Shown one piece after another: positions 8,328 through 15,962 of a stretch of DNA of 64,000 nucleotides (position 1 is its first letter; each line of letters begins with the position of its first letter). A model generated the notes under the pieces. The model was not told the DNA's origin and did no database searches. It saw nothing but the letters and a program-made list of their open reading frames with translations. Position numbers and translations under genes: made by a program. Location of the stretch: positions 1-64,000 of the forward strand of contig JACKCD010000021.1 in NCBI GenBank assembly GCA_020634215.1, given 5' to 3'. This stretch comes from Ardenticatenaceae bacterium (GTDB lineage: Bacteria; Chloroflexota; Anaerolineae; Promineifilales; Promineifilaceae).

Positions 8328-9062
8328 GGGAAACGGCCGTTAATCACGGTTGGGGAAGGTGAGGTGGTGGGGGAAACGGCCGTTTTCCATCATTCATGCC
8401 GCCGTCGGTCGTCCGTCGTCCATCGTCAGAAACGGCCGTTAAGCATGGTTGATGAAAGTGAGGCGGTAGGGAGAAACGGCCATTAAGCCCAGTTGCAGAA
8501 GGTGAGGTAGGGGGGGAAACGGCCGTTAAAGTTGGTTGGAGAAAGTGAGGTGGTGGGGAGAAACGGCCGTTGTCCCCCATTCATTTCGTCGTCTGTTGTC
8601 GGAAACGGCCGTTAAGCGCGGTTGGAGAAGGTGAGATGGTGAGGAGAAACGGCCGTTAATCACGGTTGGAGAATGTGAGGTGGTGGGGGAGAAACGGCCG
8701 TCGTCCCCCATTCATTCCGTCGTCCGTCATCCGTCGTCCGTCGTCGGAAACGGCCGTTAAGCGCGGTTGGAGAAGGTGAGATGGTGAGGAGAAACGGCCG
8801 TTAAGCATGGTTGGTGAAAGTGAAGTGATGGGGAGAAACGGCCGTTGTCCCCCATTCATTTCGTCGTCTGTTGTCGGAAACGGCCGTTAAGCCCAGTTGC
8901 AGAAAGTGAGATGGTGGGGAGAAACGGCCGTTCAGCCCAGTTGCAGAAAGTGAGATGGTGGGGAGAAACGGCCGTTATCCCCCATTCATTTCGTCGTCCG
9001 TCGTCGGAAACGGCCGTTAATCACGGTTGATGAAAGTGAGATGGTGAGGAGAAACGGCCGTT
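8328..9062. repeat. Higher-order tandem array of ~44-bp units, each headed by gaaacggccgtt
   Basis: Sixteen units can be laid out at near-constant spacing (starts near 8328, 8371, 8427, 8472, 8515, 8560, 8602, 8646, 8691, 8747, 8791, 8835, 8877, 8921, 8965, 9007). Two types occur. Type A (about 44 bp) continues with taagcgcggttggagaaag then tgagatggtgggga. Type B (42 or 56 bp) continues with gtcccccattcatt then repeats of cgtcgtc. They follow an A-A-B rhythm of about 130 bp. Open frames here translate the repeat (NGRF, TAVS) and are not genes. The array separates the Rhs island from the toxin-antitoxin modules. Each unit head is a perfect palindrome. Confidence 0.9.
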
Positions 9063-9065
9063 TTT

Positions 9066-9347
9066 TTATGCTTGCTGATGGGCTTCCATATAAGCTCGCA
9101 AGAGCGTATTGATCGTAGTTTGATACCCACGCCCTTGTCCGCGAAACCAGACCAGCACATCGCTATCGATGCGAATGGTTAGCTGTTGTTTATTAGGTTT
9201 GGGTTCAAGTCCAGTCGTAACAATAGCTTTAGCAAACATCTCCGGCGTGATCTCAGGGGCCTCAGACAAGTCAATGTCCGCATCAGTCATGGCATCTAAA
9301 CGATCCCAATCAGTTAGAGAGGAATTGGAAGTAGGTGATTTGTTCAT
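9066..9347 (-). CDS. brnA: BrnA family antitoxin
   Basis: The 93-residue protein has the BrnA C-terminal ribbon-helix-helix region: QLTIRIDSDVLVWFRGQGRG, then YQTTINTLLRAYMEA. BrnA binds and neutralises the BrnT ribonuclease and represses the operon through this DNA-binding fold. I chose the ATG at 9347 because upstream codons belong to the BrnT end; the two genes overlap by 38 bases in the usual brnT-brnA order. Its stop abuts the last unit of the palindrome array, which itself runs into a short T-tract that could act as terminator. Complete by length (BrnA is usually 80-100 residues). Confidence 0.85.
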   Translation of the reverse strand: MNKSPTSNSSLTDWDRLDAMTDADIDLSEAPEITPEMFAKAIVTTGLEPKPNKQQLTIRIDSDVLVWFRGQGRGYQTTINTLLRAYMEAHQQA

Positions 9348-9591
9348 ATTTTGTTGCTTTTCGTGCCGAAATGATCCGAGTGCGATCTTGACGTTCGGTA
9401 TGAACAACTGTGATCACACGTCCTTTCAGCACGCCTAACGTCATAAAACGGACTTCACCATAGTCAAATCGGGTGTCTTCGACCGCGACAATATCACCCG
9501 CAAAGATCGTGATAGCGTCTGTAAAGTCGATGCCGTGACGATGAACATTGGCAAAGCGTTTCTCTTCGTCCCCCTCAAATGCTTCTTGCAT
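9310..9591 (-). CDS. brnT: BrnT family ribonuclease toxin
   Basis: The 93-residue sequence carries the BrnT pattern: DEEKRFANVHRHGIDFTDA near the start, an acidic DTRFDYGEVRF block in the middle, then VVHTERQDRTRIISARKATK. In the family the His/Arg residues of these blocks form the RNase active site. One oddity is EGDEEK at residues 6-11 in place of the usual FEWDEEK; the aromatic residue is lost, and any effect on activity is unknown. It is the first gene of a two-gene operon with brnA. A good promoter lies immediately upstream and would give an almost leaderless message. Confidence 0.85.
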   Translation of the reverse strand: MQEAFEGDEEKRFANVHRHGIDFTDAITIFAGDIVAVEDTRFDYGEVRFMTLGVLKGRVITVVHTERQDRTRIISARKATKYEQITYFQFLSN

Positions 9592-9596
9592 ACACT

Positions 9597-9625
9597 ATTG
9601 TAACGACAAATTGTAGGTTTTTCAA
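9597..9625 (-). promoter_or_regulatory. Sigma70-type promoter for brnTA
   Basis: On the minus strand TTGAAA (9625-9620) and TACAAT (9602-9597) are separated by exactly 17 bases. The -10 box ends 5 bases before the brnT ATG, so transcription should start at or next to the start codon and give a leaderless transcript. BrnA would be expected to bind here for autoregulation. Confidence 0.6.
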
Positions 9626-9665
9626 CATTGTGCTTATTTTTAGTACACTGTATAGAAGGTGTTGA

Positions 9666-9838
9666 ATGGGGAAAACGGCCGTTCAGCCCAGTTAGGAAAG
9701 GTGAGGTGGTGGGGAGAAACGGCCGTTGTCCCCCACTCATTCCGTCGTCCGTCATCCGTCGTCCGTCGTCGGAAACGGCCGTTAAGCCATTCGTGTTTGA
9801 CCGTATCTGTGTTTGTTGTGGGAAAACGGCCGTTTTCT
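9666..9838. repeat. Fragment of the palindrome-headed array between brnTA and the next module
   Basis: One type A unit (from 9672), one long type B unit (from 9716, with the cgtcgtccgtcatccgtcg run) and the head of another unit (9771) are present, followed by a further palindrome at 9824. The sequence matches the large array closely, so the two share an origin. About 125 bases of AT-rich DNA follow before the next gene; a TATACT box near 9860 is a possible -10. Confidence 0.8.
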
Positions 9839-9964
9839 CCATCCAGTAGTCATATTTATGTTATACTGATGGCAATCGTTTTGCGGCTAACTCTAGATAT
9901 AGTCGAAACGGCCGTTGTGAGATGGGTATCATGAACGTTCAGTCTTTGTTACAAGAGTAAGAAC

Positions 9965-10183
9965 ATGCAAACAGTAGAAGCAATTATTGATAGAGATGGT
10001 GTTGTGAAACTCCTGAAACCAATTCAGCTAAACAGCCCTCGACAGGCATTGGTTACTATTTTGGATGCGCCACGCGACAAAGAGCCACGCCCGTATGGCT
10101 TGTGTGCTGGCGAGTTTGTCGTGCCAACCGATTTTGATGAAGCCCTACCTGAAGATATTTTGAACGCATTTGAAGGCGAATGA
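9965..10183 (+). CDS. Small antitoxin paired with a PIN-type toxin
   Basis: The 72-residue acidic protein has an N-terminal AbrB/Phd-like beta region (VEAIIDRDGVVKLLKPIQL) and a C-terminal tail YGLCAGEFVVP...LPEDILNAFEGE, which is typical of antitoxins encoded ahead of PIN toxins. It overlaps the downstream PIN gene by 4 bases (ATGA). The tail would wrap around the toxin. Because the partner has a stop codon in mid-gene, this antitoxin may now be an orphan or serve to counter related toxins. Confidence 0.7.
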   Translation: MQTVEAIIDRDGVVKLLKPIQLNSPRQALVTILDAPRDKEPRPYGLCAGEFVVPTDFDEALPEDILNAFEGE

Positions 10184-10581
10184 AAATTCTGCTGGATACA
10201 CAAATCTTCCTCTGGTACATCAGTGGGGATAATCGTCTGCCAAGTTTCATGTTAGACATCATTCGTGATGCTGACAACTCGGTCTATTTGAGTGTTGCTT
10301 CGTTTTGGGAGATCGTGATCAAATATTAATTAGGCAAATTACCGTTACCCCAATCCCCTGAATCTTACATTCCCCAACAGCGTCAACGACACCAAATTGA
10401 AAACCTGGTTATTGACGAGGCGAGCATTGCCCAACTTGTTAAGCTGCCTACGCTTCATCGTGATCCCTTTGATCGTTTGCTGATTTGCCAAACCATTGAG
10501 CACGGGTTGCTCCTAGCCACTACGGATCATAAGATTCAACAATATCCAGTGCCACTTTTAGCAAAATTGACAGACACATAA
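10180..10581 (+). pseudogene. PIN-domain toxin (VapC-like) broken by one nonsense codon
   Basis: Reading from the ATG at 10180, the frame gives MKILLDTQIFLWYISGD at the N-terminus and then a TAA at 10327-10329 (codon 50), after SFWEIVIKY. The same frame continues cleanly for 84 codons (LGKLPLPQSPESYIP onward) to a TAA at 10579, including LHRDPFDRLLICQ and ATTDHKI. Relatives usually have a glutamine at this point, and CAA to TAA is a single change. The acidic residues of the PIN site (Asp in LLDTQ, Glu in WEI, Asp in DPFDRLL) are all encoded, so the loss looks very recent or is a base-calling error. Confidence 0.85.
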
Positions 10582-10587
10582 CAAGGG

Positions 10588-10752
10588 GCGAAAACGGCCG
10601 TTAATCACGGTTAGGGAAAGTGAGGTGGTGGGAGAAACGGCCGTTAAGCCCGGTTGATGAAAGTGAGGTTGTGGGGGGAAACGGCCGTTTTCTCCTCTTG
10701 TCCACTACCCATTTGTGCAAGGGAATTAGGTATGATAACGGCCGTTTCTCCT
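10588..10752. repeat. Fragment of the palindrome-headed array between toxin-antitoxin modules
   Basis: Two type A units (heads near 10592 and 10635) and a third head (10678) match the large array, and a fourth palindrome lies at 10738. The remaining DNA up to 10820 is AT-rich and contains a TATAAT at about 10774 that may serve the next operon, though no convincing -35 was seen. Confidence 0.8.
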
Positions 10753-10819
10753 CAACTACCAAACGTAAACTCATGTATAATTGTCATGCTTGTATGTATA
10801 AGATCATAGGGAGGTAACG

Positions 10820-11047
10820 ATGACTGAGAAAATTATTCATCAGGTTGTTGAACACCTGCGAACCATGCCAGACAATTTGCAGCAAGAAGTTCTATCATTT
10901 ACTCAACGCCTTGGAAAAACCAAAATCGTTGGGAATTCGGGCAAGGCTCTCTTGGAATTTGTCGGAACCATTTCACACGATGACTTAGAACTCATGGGTT
11001 TAGCTATTGCCGAGGATTGCGAACAGGTTGATCTCCGTGAATGGTAA
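10820..11047 (+). CDS. vapB: VapB-like antitoxin (DUF2281-type)
   Basis: The 75-residue protein begins MTEKIIHQVVEHLRTMPDNL, a helical N-terminus typical of DUF2281 antitoxins found before PIN toxins, and ends with an acidic AIAEDCEQVDLREW tail. A GGGAGG ribosome site lies 6-7 bases before the ATG. It overlaps the toxin start by 11 bases. It should bind and inactivate the VapC-like nuclease and help repress the operon. The AT-rich N-terminal codons contrast with flanking metabolic genes. Confidence 0.75.
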   Translation: MTEKIIHQVVEHLRTMPDNLQQEVLSFTQRLGKTKIVGNSGKALLEFVGTISHDDLELMGLAIAEDCEQVDLREW

Positions 11048-11429
11048 AAGGTACTTACTTGATTCAAACATTATCATTGCCCTGTTTGGTGGTGACCAAG
11101 GTGTGCTGGTGCAGGCCAGCAAAGCGCTAGAAGTGTTTATTGCCAGTATCGTTGTGGGCGAACTTTATTATGGAGCGCAGAAGTCAGGCAAACGACAGGC
11201 AAATATTACTCGTGTTGATAGATTAGCAAGCACAAACACCATTCTTAGCTGTGACCAAGAGACTGCCCGCTGGTATGGTCAAATCAAAAACGAGTTAAAA
11301 GAAAAGGGGAGGCCTATCCCAGAGAATGATATTTGGATTGCGGCATTGGCAAGGCAGTATCACCTCATTCTTGTTACCCGTGATAAGCATTTTGAGGCCA
11401 TTGATGATCTACGCCTTGAAGCTTGGTAA
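11037..11429 (+). CDS. vapC: VapC-like PIN-domain ribonuclease toxin
   Basis: From the GTG at 11037 the product is 130 residues, the usual size for VapC. PIN landmarks are RYLLDSNIIIALF (first Asp), SIVVGELYYGA (Glu), IPENDIWIAALAR (two Asp-region acids) and LVTRDKHFEAI (last Asp). These bind Mg2+ for cleavage of tRNA or rRNA in this family. I prefer the GTG start because it overlaps the antitoxin stop and places LLDSN near the N-terminus; the upstream in-frame ATG at 11007 would add ten residues lacking conservation. All key acids are intact, so this module is likely functional, unlike its left neighbour. Confidence 0.85.
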   Translation: MNGKRYLLDSNIIIALFGGDQGVLVQASKALEVFIASIVVGELYYGAQKSGKRQANITRVDRLASTNTILSCDQETARWYGQIKNELKEKGRPIPENDIWIAALARQYHLILVTRDKHFEAIDDLRLEAW

Positions 11430-11515
11430 TTTTCATCACTTTCTACTCTCCTAATATCGCTCAATACACTCCCTAGTGCGACATCGTTAATCCTTATTGA
11501 TTCTGTTGTTGTTTG

Positions 11516-11620
11516 TAGAAACCGGCCGTTAAGCCTAACTGGAGAAAGTGAGGTGGTGGGGGGAAACGGCCGTTTTTCCCCACCATTCAATCCGTCATCC
11601 GTCGTCCGTCGTCAAACACG
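11516..11620. repeat. Last fragment of the palindrome-headed array
   Basis: A type A unit with a mutated head (accggccgtt at 11521) is followed by a palindrome head at 11565 joined to a type B tail with cgtcatccgtcgtccgtcg. The tail runs into the stop codon of the convergent LLM oxidoreductase gene (TGA at 11612-11614 on the minus strand), so the repeat has supplied that gene's very end. Confidence 0.75.
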
Positions 11621-12613
11621 AAAACACGGCAGCACCTCCTTCCCCAATAGCTCAATCGCCGCCAGCGGATCCGGCCCCAGCGGCGGGCCAAAGCTGAGGT
11701 GCTGCGCCCCGGCCGCCACCAGCCCCTCCAGCCGAGGCAGCAGGTCGCGGGGTGTGCCGACCACGCCAATCCGCAGCATTTGGTCTGTCACCATGCCAAT
11801 CGCCTTGTCGGGGTCGTTTTCCACCATGATGGCGTGCTCAATCGCGGTAAAGTCGCTTTTACTCAGCCCAAGCTGCTGCAAAATGAGGGGACTGAGGGCA
11901 TGACCATAGTAGGCCACTTTGTGCGCCAATTCCCGCCGTGCCGCGTCCCCGTTCTCCGAGAGCGATACCCAGATGCAGGCGGCAAAGTCCAGTGGGGGGA
12001 GGGCGGTGCTGCGCTTCGTATAGCCTTGCTCGATGAGGGGTTTGACGGTGCTGAAATGTTCGGGCGGGAAGAGCAAGGGCAGCACGCCGTCGGCCAGTTC
12101 CCCGGCCAGTTCCAACATTTTCGGCCCCATTGCGCCGACATAAATGGGGGTTTGGCGCGGGGCAGGGAAGCGGAGGTACGCTTCGTTGGTCCAGGGGAGA
12201 AAACGGCCGTTTTCCACCTCAACACCCCTTTCCCCCGCCAACAGCCGCCGAATGGCAACGATGGTTTCACGGATGGCGGTTAACGGCCGTTCTTGCTCAA
12301 CCCCCACCCAGTGCAAAAAATCACCCGCCCCCGCCGCCAGCCCCAAATTAAAGCGGTTGCCCGACAGTTCATCCATCGTCGCCGCCAGCATCGCTATCTC
12401 GCTGGGGTGAATGGTGTAGGGGTTGAGAATGCAGGTGCCAAGCTCAATGCGGCTGGTGGCGGTGGCAAGTGCCGCCAAAATCACGGGCGCACTCCGCAAA
12501 AAAAGATCGTTGCTCAACCAAAACTGGTCAAACCCAGCCGCCTCCGCCGCCTGCGCCAGCTGCACATAGTCACGCACCGGCAAATCATTATTAAACCGAA
12601 CACTAAAACGCAT
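11612..12613 (-). CDS. LLM-class flavin/F420-dependent oxidoreductase
   Basis: The 333 residues form a luciferase-like TIM barrel. Landmarks are MRFSVRFNNDLPVRDYVQLA, AEAAGFDQFWLSND, RIELGTCILNPYTIHPSEIA, ELSGNRFNLGLAAG and TPIYVGAMGPKMLELAGE. This is the subgroup close to methylenetetrahydromethanopterin reductase (Mer-like) proteins, which use F420 or FMN; the true cofactor and substrate cannot be told. It is 27 bases downstream of a RidA-family gene on the same strand, so the two form an operon and the oxidoreductase may act on an amine or imine-type metabolite that RidA helps clear (inference). Two palindrome copies fall inside, reading as N-G-R and E-R-P-L. Confidence 0.8.
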   Translation of the reverse strand: MRFSVRFNNDLPVRDYVQLAQAAEAAGFDQFWLSNDLFLRSAPVILAALATATSRIELGTCILNPYTIHPSEIAMLAATMDELSGNRFNLGLAAGAGDFLHWVGVEQERPLTAIRETIVAIRRLLAGERGVEVENGRFLPWTNEAYLRFPAPRQTPIYVGAMGPKMLELAGELADGVLPLLFPPEHFSTVKPLIEQGYTKRSTALPPLDFAACIWVSLSENGDAARRELAHKVAYYGHALSPLILQQLGLSKSDFTAIEHAIMVENDPDKAIGMVTDQMLRIGVVGTPRDLLPRLEGLVAAGAQHLSFGPPLGPDPLAAIELLGKEVLPCFRV

Positions 12614-12639
12614 ACCATTCCCCGTCTACTGATAACCGA

Positions 12640-13032
12640 TTACTGATAACTGATTACCGCTTCTGCCTCAATCTCCACCAAATAACCCTCCCCCACCAGT
12701 TTGGCTTCCACCAGGGTGTTGGCGGGCAGGATGTTGCCAAAGCGTTCGCCGTGGGCGCGGGCAACAGGTTCCCAGTCGTTGATGTTGCTGAGGTAGATGC
12801 GGGTGCGAACGATGTCGTTGAGGGTGCCACCAAGTTGGGAAACGGCCGTTTCTATCTTATCCAAAATATAGTGCGTTTGCGCCGCCGGATCACCCACGCC
12901 CATCACCTCTCCGGCCGGCCCCGTCGCCGTTGTTCCCGACACCAAAATCCTATCCCCCACCCGCACCGCCCGCGCATACCCCGCCAACTTCTCCCACGTC
13001 GTTCCACTGCCCACATATTGCCGCTCACTCAT
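12640..13032 (-). CDS. RidA/YjgF family protein (enamine/imine deaminase-like)
   Basis: The 130-residue product from the ATG at 13032 has the RidA blocks RAVRVGDRILVSGTTA, GGTLNDIVRTRIYLSNI and LVEAKLVGEGYLVEIEAEA. The arginine of RTRIYL aligns with the residue that binds the substrate carboxylate in active RidA. The usual C-terminal Glu region is retained as EIEAEA. These small trimeric proteins hydrolyse reactive 2-aminoacrylate-type enamines or act in catabolic routes. The C-terminal codons overlap a short repeated word (atcagttatcagtaatcgg), the same family as the hairpin at 20.25 kb. It probably heads an operon with the LLM oxidoreductase gene. Confidence 0.85.
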   Translation of the reverse strand: MSERQYVGSGTTWEKLAGYARAVRVGDRILVSGTTATGPAGEVMGVGDPAAQTHYILDKIETAVSQLGGTLNDIVRTRIYLSNINDWEPVARAHGERFGNILPANTLVEAKLVGEGYLVEIEAEAVISYQ

Positions 13033-13164
13033 TGCTGCCTCCACGCATTTCGCTTTTGCCAAATCTTGCTATCATAACACGAGTTGGGTTTGCAGACTTG
13101 GGTTATTTGAGTAGCAAAAAAATCAGGTTAATCAGGCTAATCTGCGCCCATCTGTTATGGAGGA

Positions 13165-13530
13165 ATGATGAGCTTTATTGAATTTGAGACCTGGCAAATC
13201 AAAGAAGGCAACGAAGTCGCCCACGACGAGATGATCCGCCAATGGTTTGCCTTTGTGCGGCAGCACCACGCCGAACTGTTTGCCGAATGGAAATCGGCCC
13301 GCTACTTTCGCCAAACCGACCGCGACGGCAACCCCACCGGCACCTACATCATGCTCTTTGAATTCCACAGCCGCGAAGGTCACCACGCCTACAAAGAACG
13401 GCGCAAAGAGTGGTCGGGGCCATATGCCGCCTACAAAGCAGTTGATCCCTACCAGTTCTTTAAGCTGGAAACAGTGACAACCGAATATTGGGAACCGCAG
13501 GAAACAGACGCTTGGTTTTCGTTTGAGTAA
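13165..13530 (+). CDS. Hypothetical protein, 121 aa
   Basis: A ribosome site (GGAGG) precedes a double ATG (13165, 13168). The soluble, charged sequence shows FETWQIKEGNEVAHDEMIRQ near the start, the central YIMLFEFHSREGHHAYKERR, and a C-terminal EYWEPQE. The pattern of a beta strand, long helix, beta strand (MLFEF), helix is reminiscent of dimeric alpha-beta barrel (ferredoxin-like) proteins, but I recognise no named family. It sits between the RidA/LLM operon and the mannonate dehydratase and may share their catabolic context. No membrane segment or signal peptide. Confidence 0.6.
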   Translation: MMSFIEFETWQIKEGNEVAHDEMIRQWFAFVRQHHAELFAEWKSARYFRQTDRDGNPTGTYIMLFEFHSREGHHAYKERRKEWSGPYAAYKAVDPYQFFKLETVTTEYWEPQETDAWFSFE

Positions 13531-13532
13531 TG

Positions 13533-13606
13533 GGACACGGACAAACACAGACGAACACGGACAAACGCGGATGAAGATTAGTCCGTGTTCGTCCGCGTCC
13601 CATAGA
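13533..13606. repeat. Long inverted repeat of word type acaaacacggac
   Basis: The left side is a run of near-copies of cacggacaaacacagac; the right side ends tccgtgttcgtccgcgtccc, which is complementary. It could fold into a long hairpin between two co-directional genes. There is no T-run, so terminator function is uncertain. Confidence 0.6.
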
Positions 13607-13620
13607 AATAGAGGCTTGCT

Positions 13621-14589
13621 ATGATCAAAATTGGTGAATTTTTGCCGCCCACGCCCTCGCCGCTGTGGACGTTGGCAAAGCAGGGTGGGGCGGATTGGGC
13701 GGTGGGTGGGCTGCCGTTTGACGACCCGGCCAATGGGGATGAGGCACCGTGGGATTATCGGCCGTTGTTACGCATGAAGCAGCAGTATGAGGAGGCTGGG
13801 TTTACGCTGGCCGTCATCGAGGCGCGGCCGCCGCTGAATTTGGCGAAACGGGGGTTGCCGGGGCGCGATGCCGAGATTGACACCGTTTGCACGCTGCTGG
13901 AAAACATGGGGCGGCTGGGCATTCCCGTTTGGTGTTATGAATGGATGACTGATTTTAACTGGCTGCGAACCAACACCACGACCCCCTCACGCGGCGGCTC
14001 CGTTGTCACCAGCTTTGACCATGCCCTGCTGCGCGATGCCCCGCCTACGGAATTGGAGCCGATTAGCGAGGAGGCGTTGTGGGAAAATTTGGCCTACTTT
14101 TTGCGGCGGGTGCTGCCGGTGGCCGAGCGCAGCGGGGTCAAACTGGCTATGCACCCCGACGACCCGCCGCTGTCGCCGCTGCGCGGGGTGGGGCGAATTA
14201 TGCGGAGTGTGGAAAATTTCCAGCGATTACTCGATATGGTTCCCAGCCCGATGAATGGGGTGACGCTGTGCCAGGGGAACTTTACGCTGATGACGGATGA
14301 TTTGCCGGGGGTGATTCGGCATTTTGGCGACAAAATCTTTTTTGTCCACTTCCGCGACGTACGCGGCACGCCGGAACGGTTTGAGGAAACATGGCACGAT
14401 GCCGGGCAAACCGACATGGTGGCGTGTATGCGGGCGTACCGCGACATTGGCTTTGACGGGGTGCTGCGCCCCGACCATGTGCCAACGGTGGCGGGGGACA
14501 GCAATGAGAATGCGGGGTATTCGTCGTTTGGGCGGCTGTATGCGCTGGGGTATATTCGCGGGTTGCGCGAGGCGGTGTATGGGGACTAG
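13621..14589 (+). CDS. uxuA: Mannonate dehydratase-like enzyme
   Basis: The 322 residues match the UxuA TIM barrel: RGLPGRDAEIDTVCTLLENM, GIPVWCYEWM, then KLAMHPDDPPLSPLRGVGRI, VTLCQGNFT, FFVHFRDVRGT and GVLRPDHVP. The His, Cys, His and Asp in these last blocks are the metal ligands (Mn2+ or Fe2+) of the family. The enzyme removes water from D-mannonate to give 2-keto-3-deoxy-D-gluconate in hexuronate breakdown. At 322 residues it is shorter than enterobacterial UxuA (about 394) because an internal insertion is missing. No other uronate genes are adjacent here. It has its own upstream hairpin and sits alone on its strand. Confidence 0.8.
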   Translation: MIKIGEFLPPTPSPLWTLAKQGGADWAVGGLPFDDPANGDEAPWDYRPLLRMKQQYEEAGFTLAVIEARPPLNLAKRGLPGRDAEIDTVCTLLENMGRLGIPVWCYEWMTDFNWLRTNTTTPSRGGSVVTSFDHALLRDAPPTELEPISEEALWENLAYFLRRVLPVAERSGVKLAMHPDDPPLSPLRGVGRIMRSVENFQRLLDMVPSPMNGVTLCQGNFTLMTDDLPGVIRHFGDKIFFVHFRDVRGTPERFEETWHDAGQTDMVACMRAYRDIGFDGVLRPDHVPTVAGDSNENAGYSSFGRLYALGYIRGLREAVYGD

Positions 14590-14756
14590 ATGGGACGCTG
14601 ATTGGCCTGATTTTCCTGATTTGATTTGTAGAATGAGAGGTTCAACTTCTTTGGTGGAGGAGTTGAACTTTGATGTTGAACTTTTTGTTCATGTGTCAGT
14701 CGGGAAATCTATATCAATCAGGAAAATCAGGTGAATCTGCGTCCTATTCTTTTTGG
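14590..14756. repeat. Nested inverted repeats downstream of the mannonate dehydratase gene
   Basis: Outer arms are gggacgctgattggcctgat and aatcaggtgaatctgcgtcc; inner arms are gttcaacttctttgg and gagttgaactttgatg, with a further gttgaactttttgttc copy. The inner word recurs at 61944-61973. The convergent universal stress gene ends at 14761, so this could stop both transcripts. Confidence 0.65.
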
Positions 14757-14760
14757 AAAA

Positions 14761-15681
14761 TTACACCTCATACGCCGCTGCTGGTGGTCGAACAATGAGC
14801 ATGGAGCGGTTGGCAGCACGCATTATTTTGTGAGTGATGGAGCCATAGAGCCAGCGGCGTAGCCCGGTGCGGCCGTGGGTTGCCATCACCAGGACATCGG
14901 CGTTTTTGTCGGCGGCAACGCGCAAAATATAGTCGGCGGGGTCGCCCTCGGCAATGGCCGTGTCAATTTCACCCTCGTCCTGTTCATATTCTTCCACAAT
15001 CCGCCTGACGTAATCAGGAATGCGGCTGTAAAATCCTTCCATCACCTGTTCGGCTAACCCTGGCTCCAGCCGGTTAATTTCGTCTAATTCCCGCTGGTCA
15101 AGGTACGATTCCTGGTTGTCAACGCGCAAAATGGTGGTGTGTGCCCCCAGCCCACGCGCCAAATCGAGACCGGGCTGAACGGCCGTTTCTGCCATCGCCG
15201 AGCCATCCAGCGTGATCAGAATATTGCGAATGGGATCGCCGGTGCGGAGTGCCAAAACTGGGCACGGTGCCTTTTGCAACACCTTTTCCGTCACGCTGCC
15301 CATGATAAACCGGTCTAGCCCGGAGCGACCGTGGGTACTCATGACAATCAAGTCCGCTTTTTCCGAAACCGCTGTGTCAACAATCAGGCTGGCGGGATCA
15401 CCTTCCAACACCAGCTTCACCAGCGTCACTTCTGGATGGCGGTTTCTGCTTTGGACGTGGTCAAGGTAGTCGTTGGCTTCCTCGAACGCTTGTTCAGATG
15501 ATTGTTCGGGCAGCAGTACCCCATACCCCCCAGCGACAGGGTGGGAAACTACCAAATCCATCACAGGAGCCTGAAGCAGAATAACCTTTCCGTTTACTTG
15601 TTTTGCCAGCATCAAAGCTGGCTCAATAGCCCGCTCAGCCAATTCAGAGCCGTCCAGCGGGAGCAAAATTTTCTTAAACAT
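14761..15681 (-). CDS. Tandem universal stress protein (two UspA domains)
   Basis: The 306 residues from ATG 15681 (ribosome site GAGGAGG) hold two Usp domains. Each has its ATP-binding-type glycine loop: STHGRSGLDRFIMGSVTEKV in the first and ATHGRTGLRRWLYGSITHKI in the second. The first also begins with the canonical KKILLPLDGSELAERA. Tandem Usp proteins of this layout bind ATP and are induced by hypoxia, starvation or redox stress in several bacteria. It is divergent from pdxH. An imperfect TGAC-N4-GNCA site at 15804 lies about 120 bases upstream. Another tandem Usp lies at 31.4 kb and a single-domain one at 21.9 kb, suggesting a common regulon. Confidence 0.85.
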   Translation of the reverse strand: MFKKILLPLDGSELAERAIEPALMLAKQVNGKVILLQAPVMDLVVSHPVAGGYGVLLPEQSSEQAFEEANDYLDHVQSRNRHPEVTLVKLVLEGDPASLIVDTAVSEKADLIVMSTHGRSGLDRFIMGSVTEKVLQKAPCPVLALRTGDPIRNILITLDGSAMAETAVQPGLDLARGLGAHTTILRVDNQESYLDQRELDEINRLEPGLAEQVMEGFYSRIPDYVRRIVEEYEQDEGEIDTAIAEGDPADYILRVAADKNADVLVMATHGRTGLRRWLYGSITHKIMRAANRSMLIVRPPAAAYEV

Positions 15682-15803
15682 GGCAACCTCCTCGGAAGGA
15701 GCGGAGAACAAAAGCCCACTTTCATTGCTTCTGTCTTCGATCATCCGTCCTCCGTCTTTTGTTGTTTGCCTGTAGTATGCGCTACCCCCTAATTAAAGTG
15801 TAG

Positions 15804-15815
15804 TGACAAAGGGCA
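15804..15815. promoter_or_regulatory. Possible Dos-like operator (one mismatch)
   Basis: TGACAAAGGGCA matches TGAC-N4-GTCA at 7 of 8 positions. It continues as agcattg, as does the perfect site at 29744 (TGACAATGGTCAGCATTG), giving 16 of 18 shared bases. It lies between the divergent usp and pdxH genes. Confidence 0.35.
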
Positions 15816-15962
15816 GCATTGGGAGAGCGGAATGTCATGAGGAAAAACGGCCGTTTTTGCCGAAGAATGTCACCTAATAACAATGACCTTTGCCACCCGA
15901 CACCCCCATGCCGCTGCGGTAAGCTTGCAGCAAATAACTCCCAAAGGCGACGGAAGACGACG

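Noticed and set aside
8344..9030. Several small proteins on both strands
   Set aside because: They are translations of the tandem repeat (recurring NGRFS, TAVSDD), with no ribosome sites or independent conservation.
8328..9062. CRISPR array
   Set aside because: The 12-base heads are regularly spaced, but the intervening 30-45 bases are themselves repeated (two types), and no cas genes are present.
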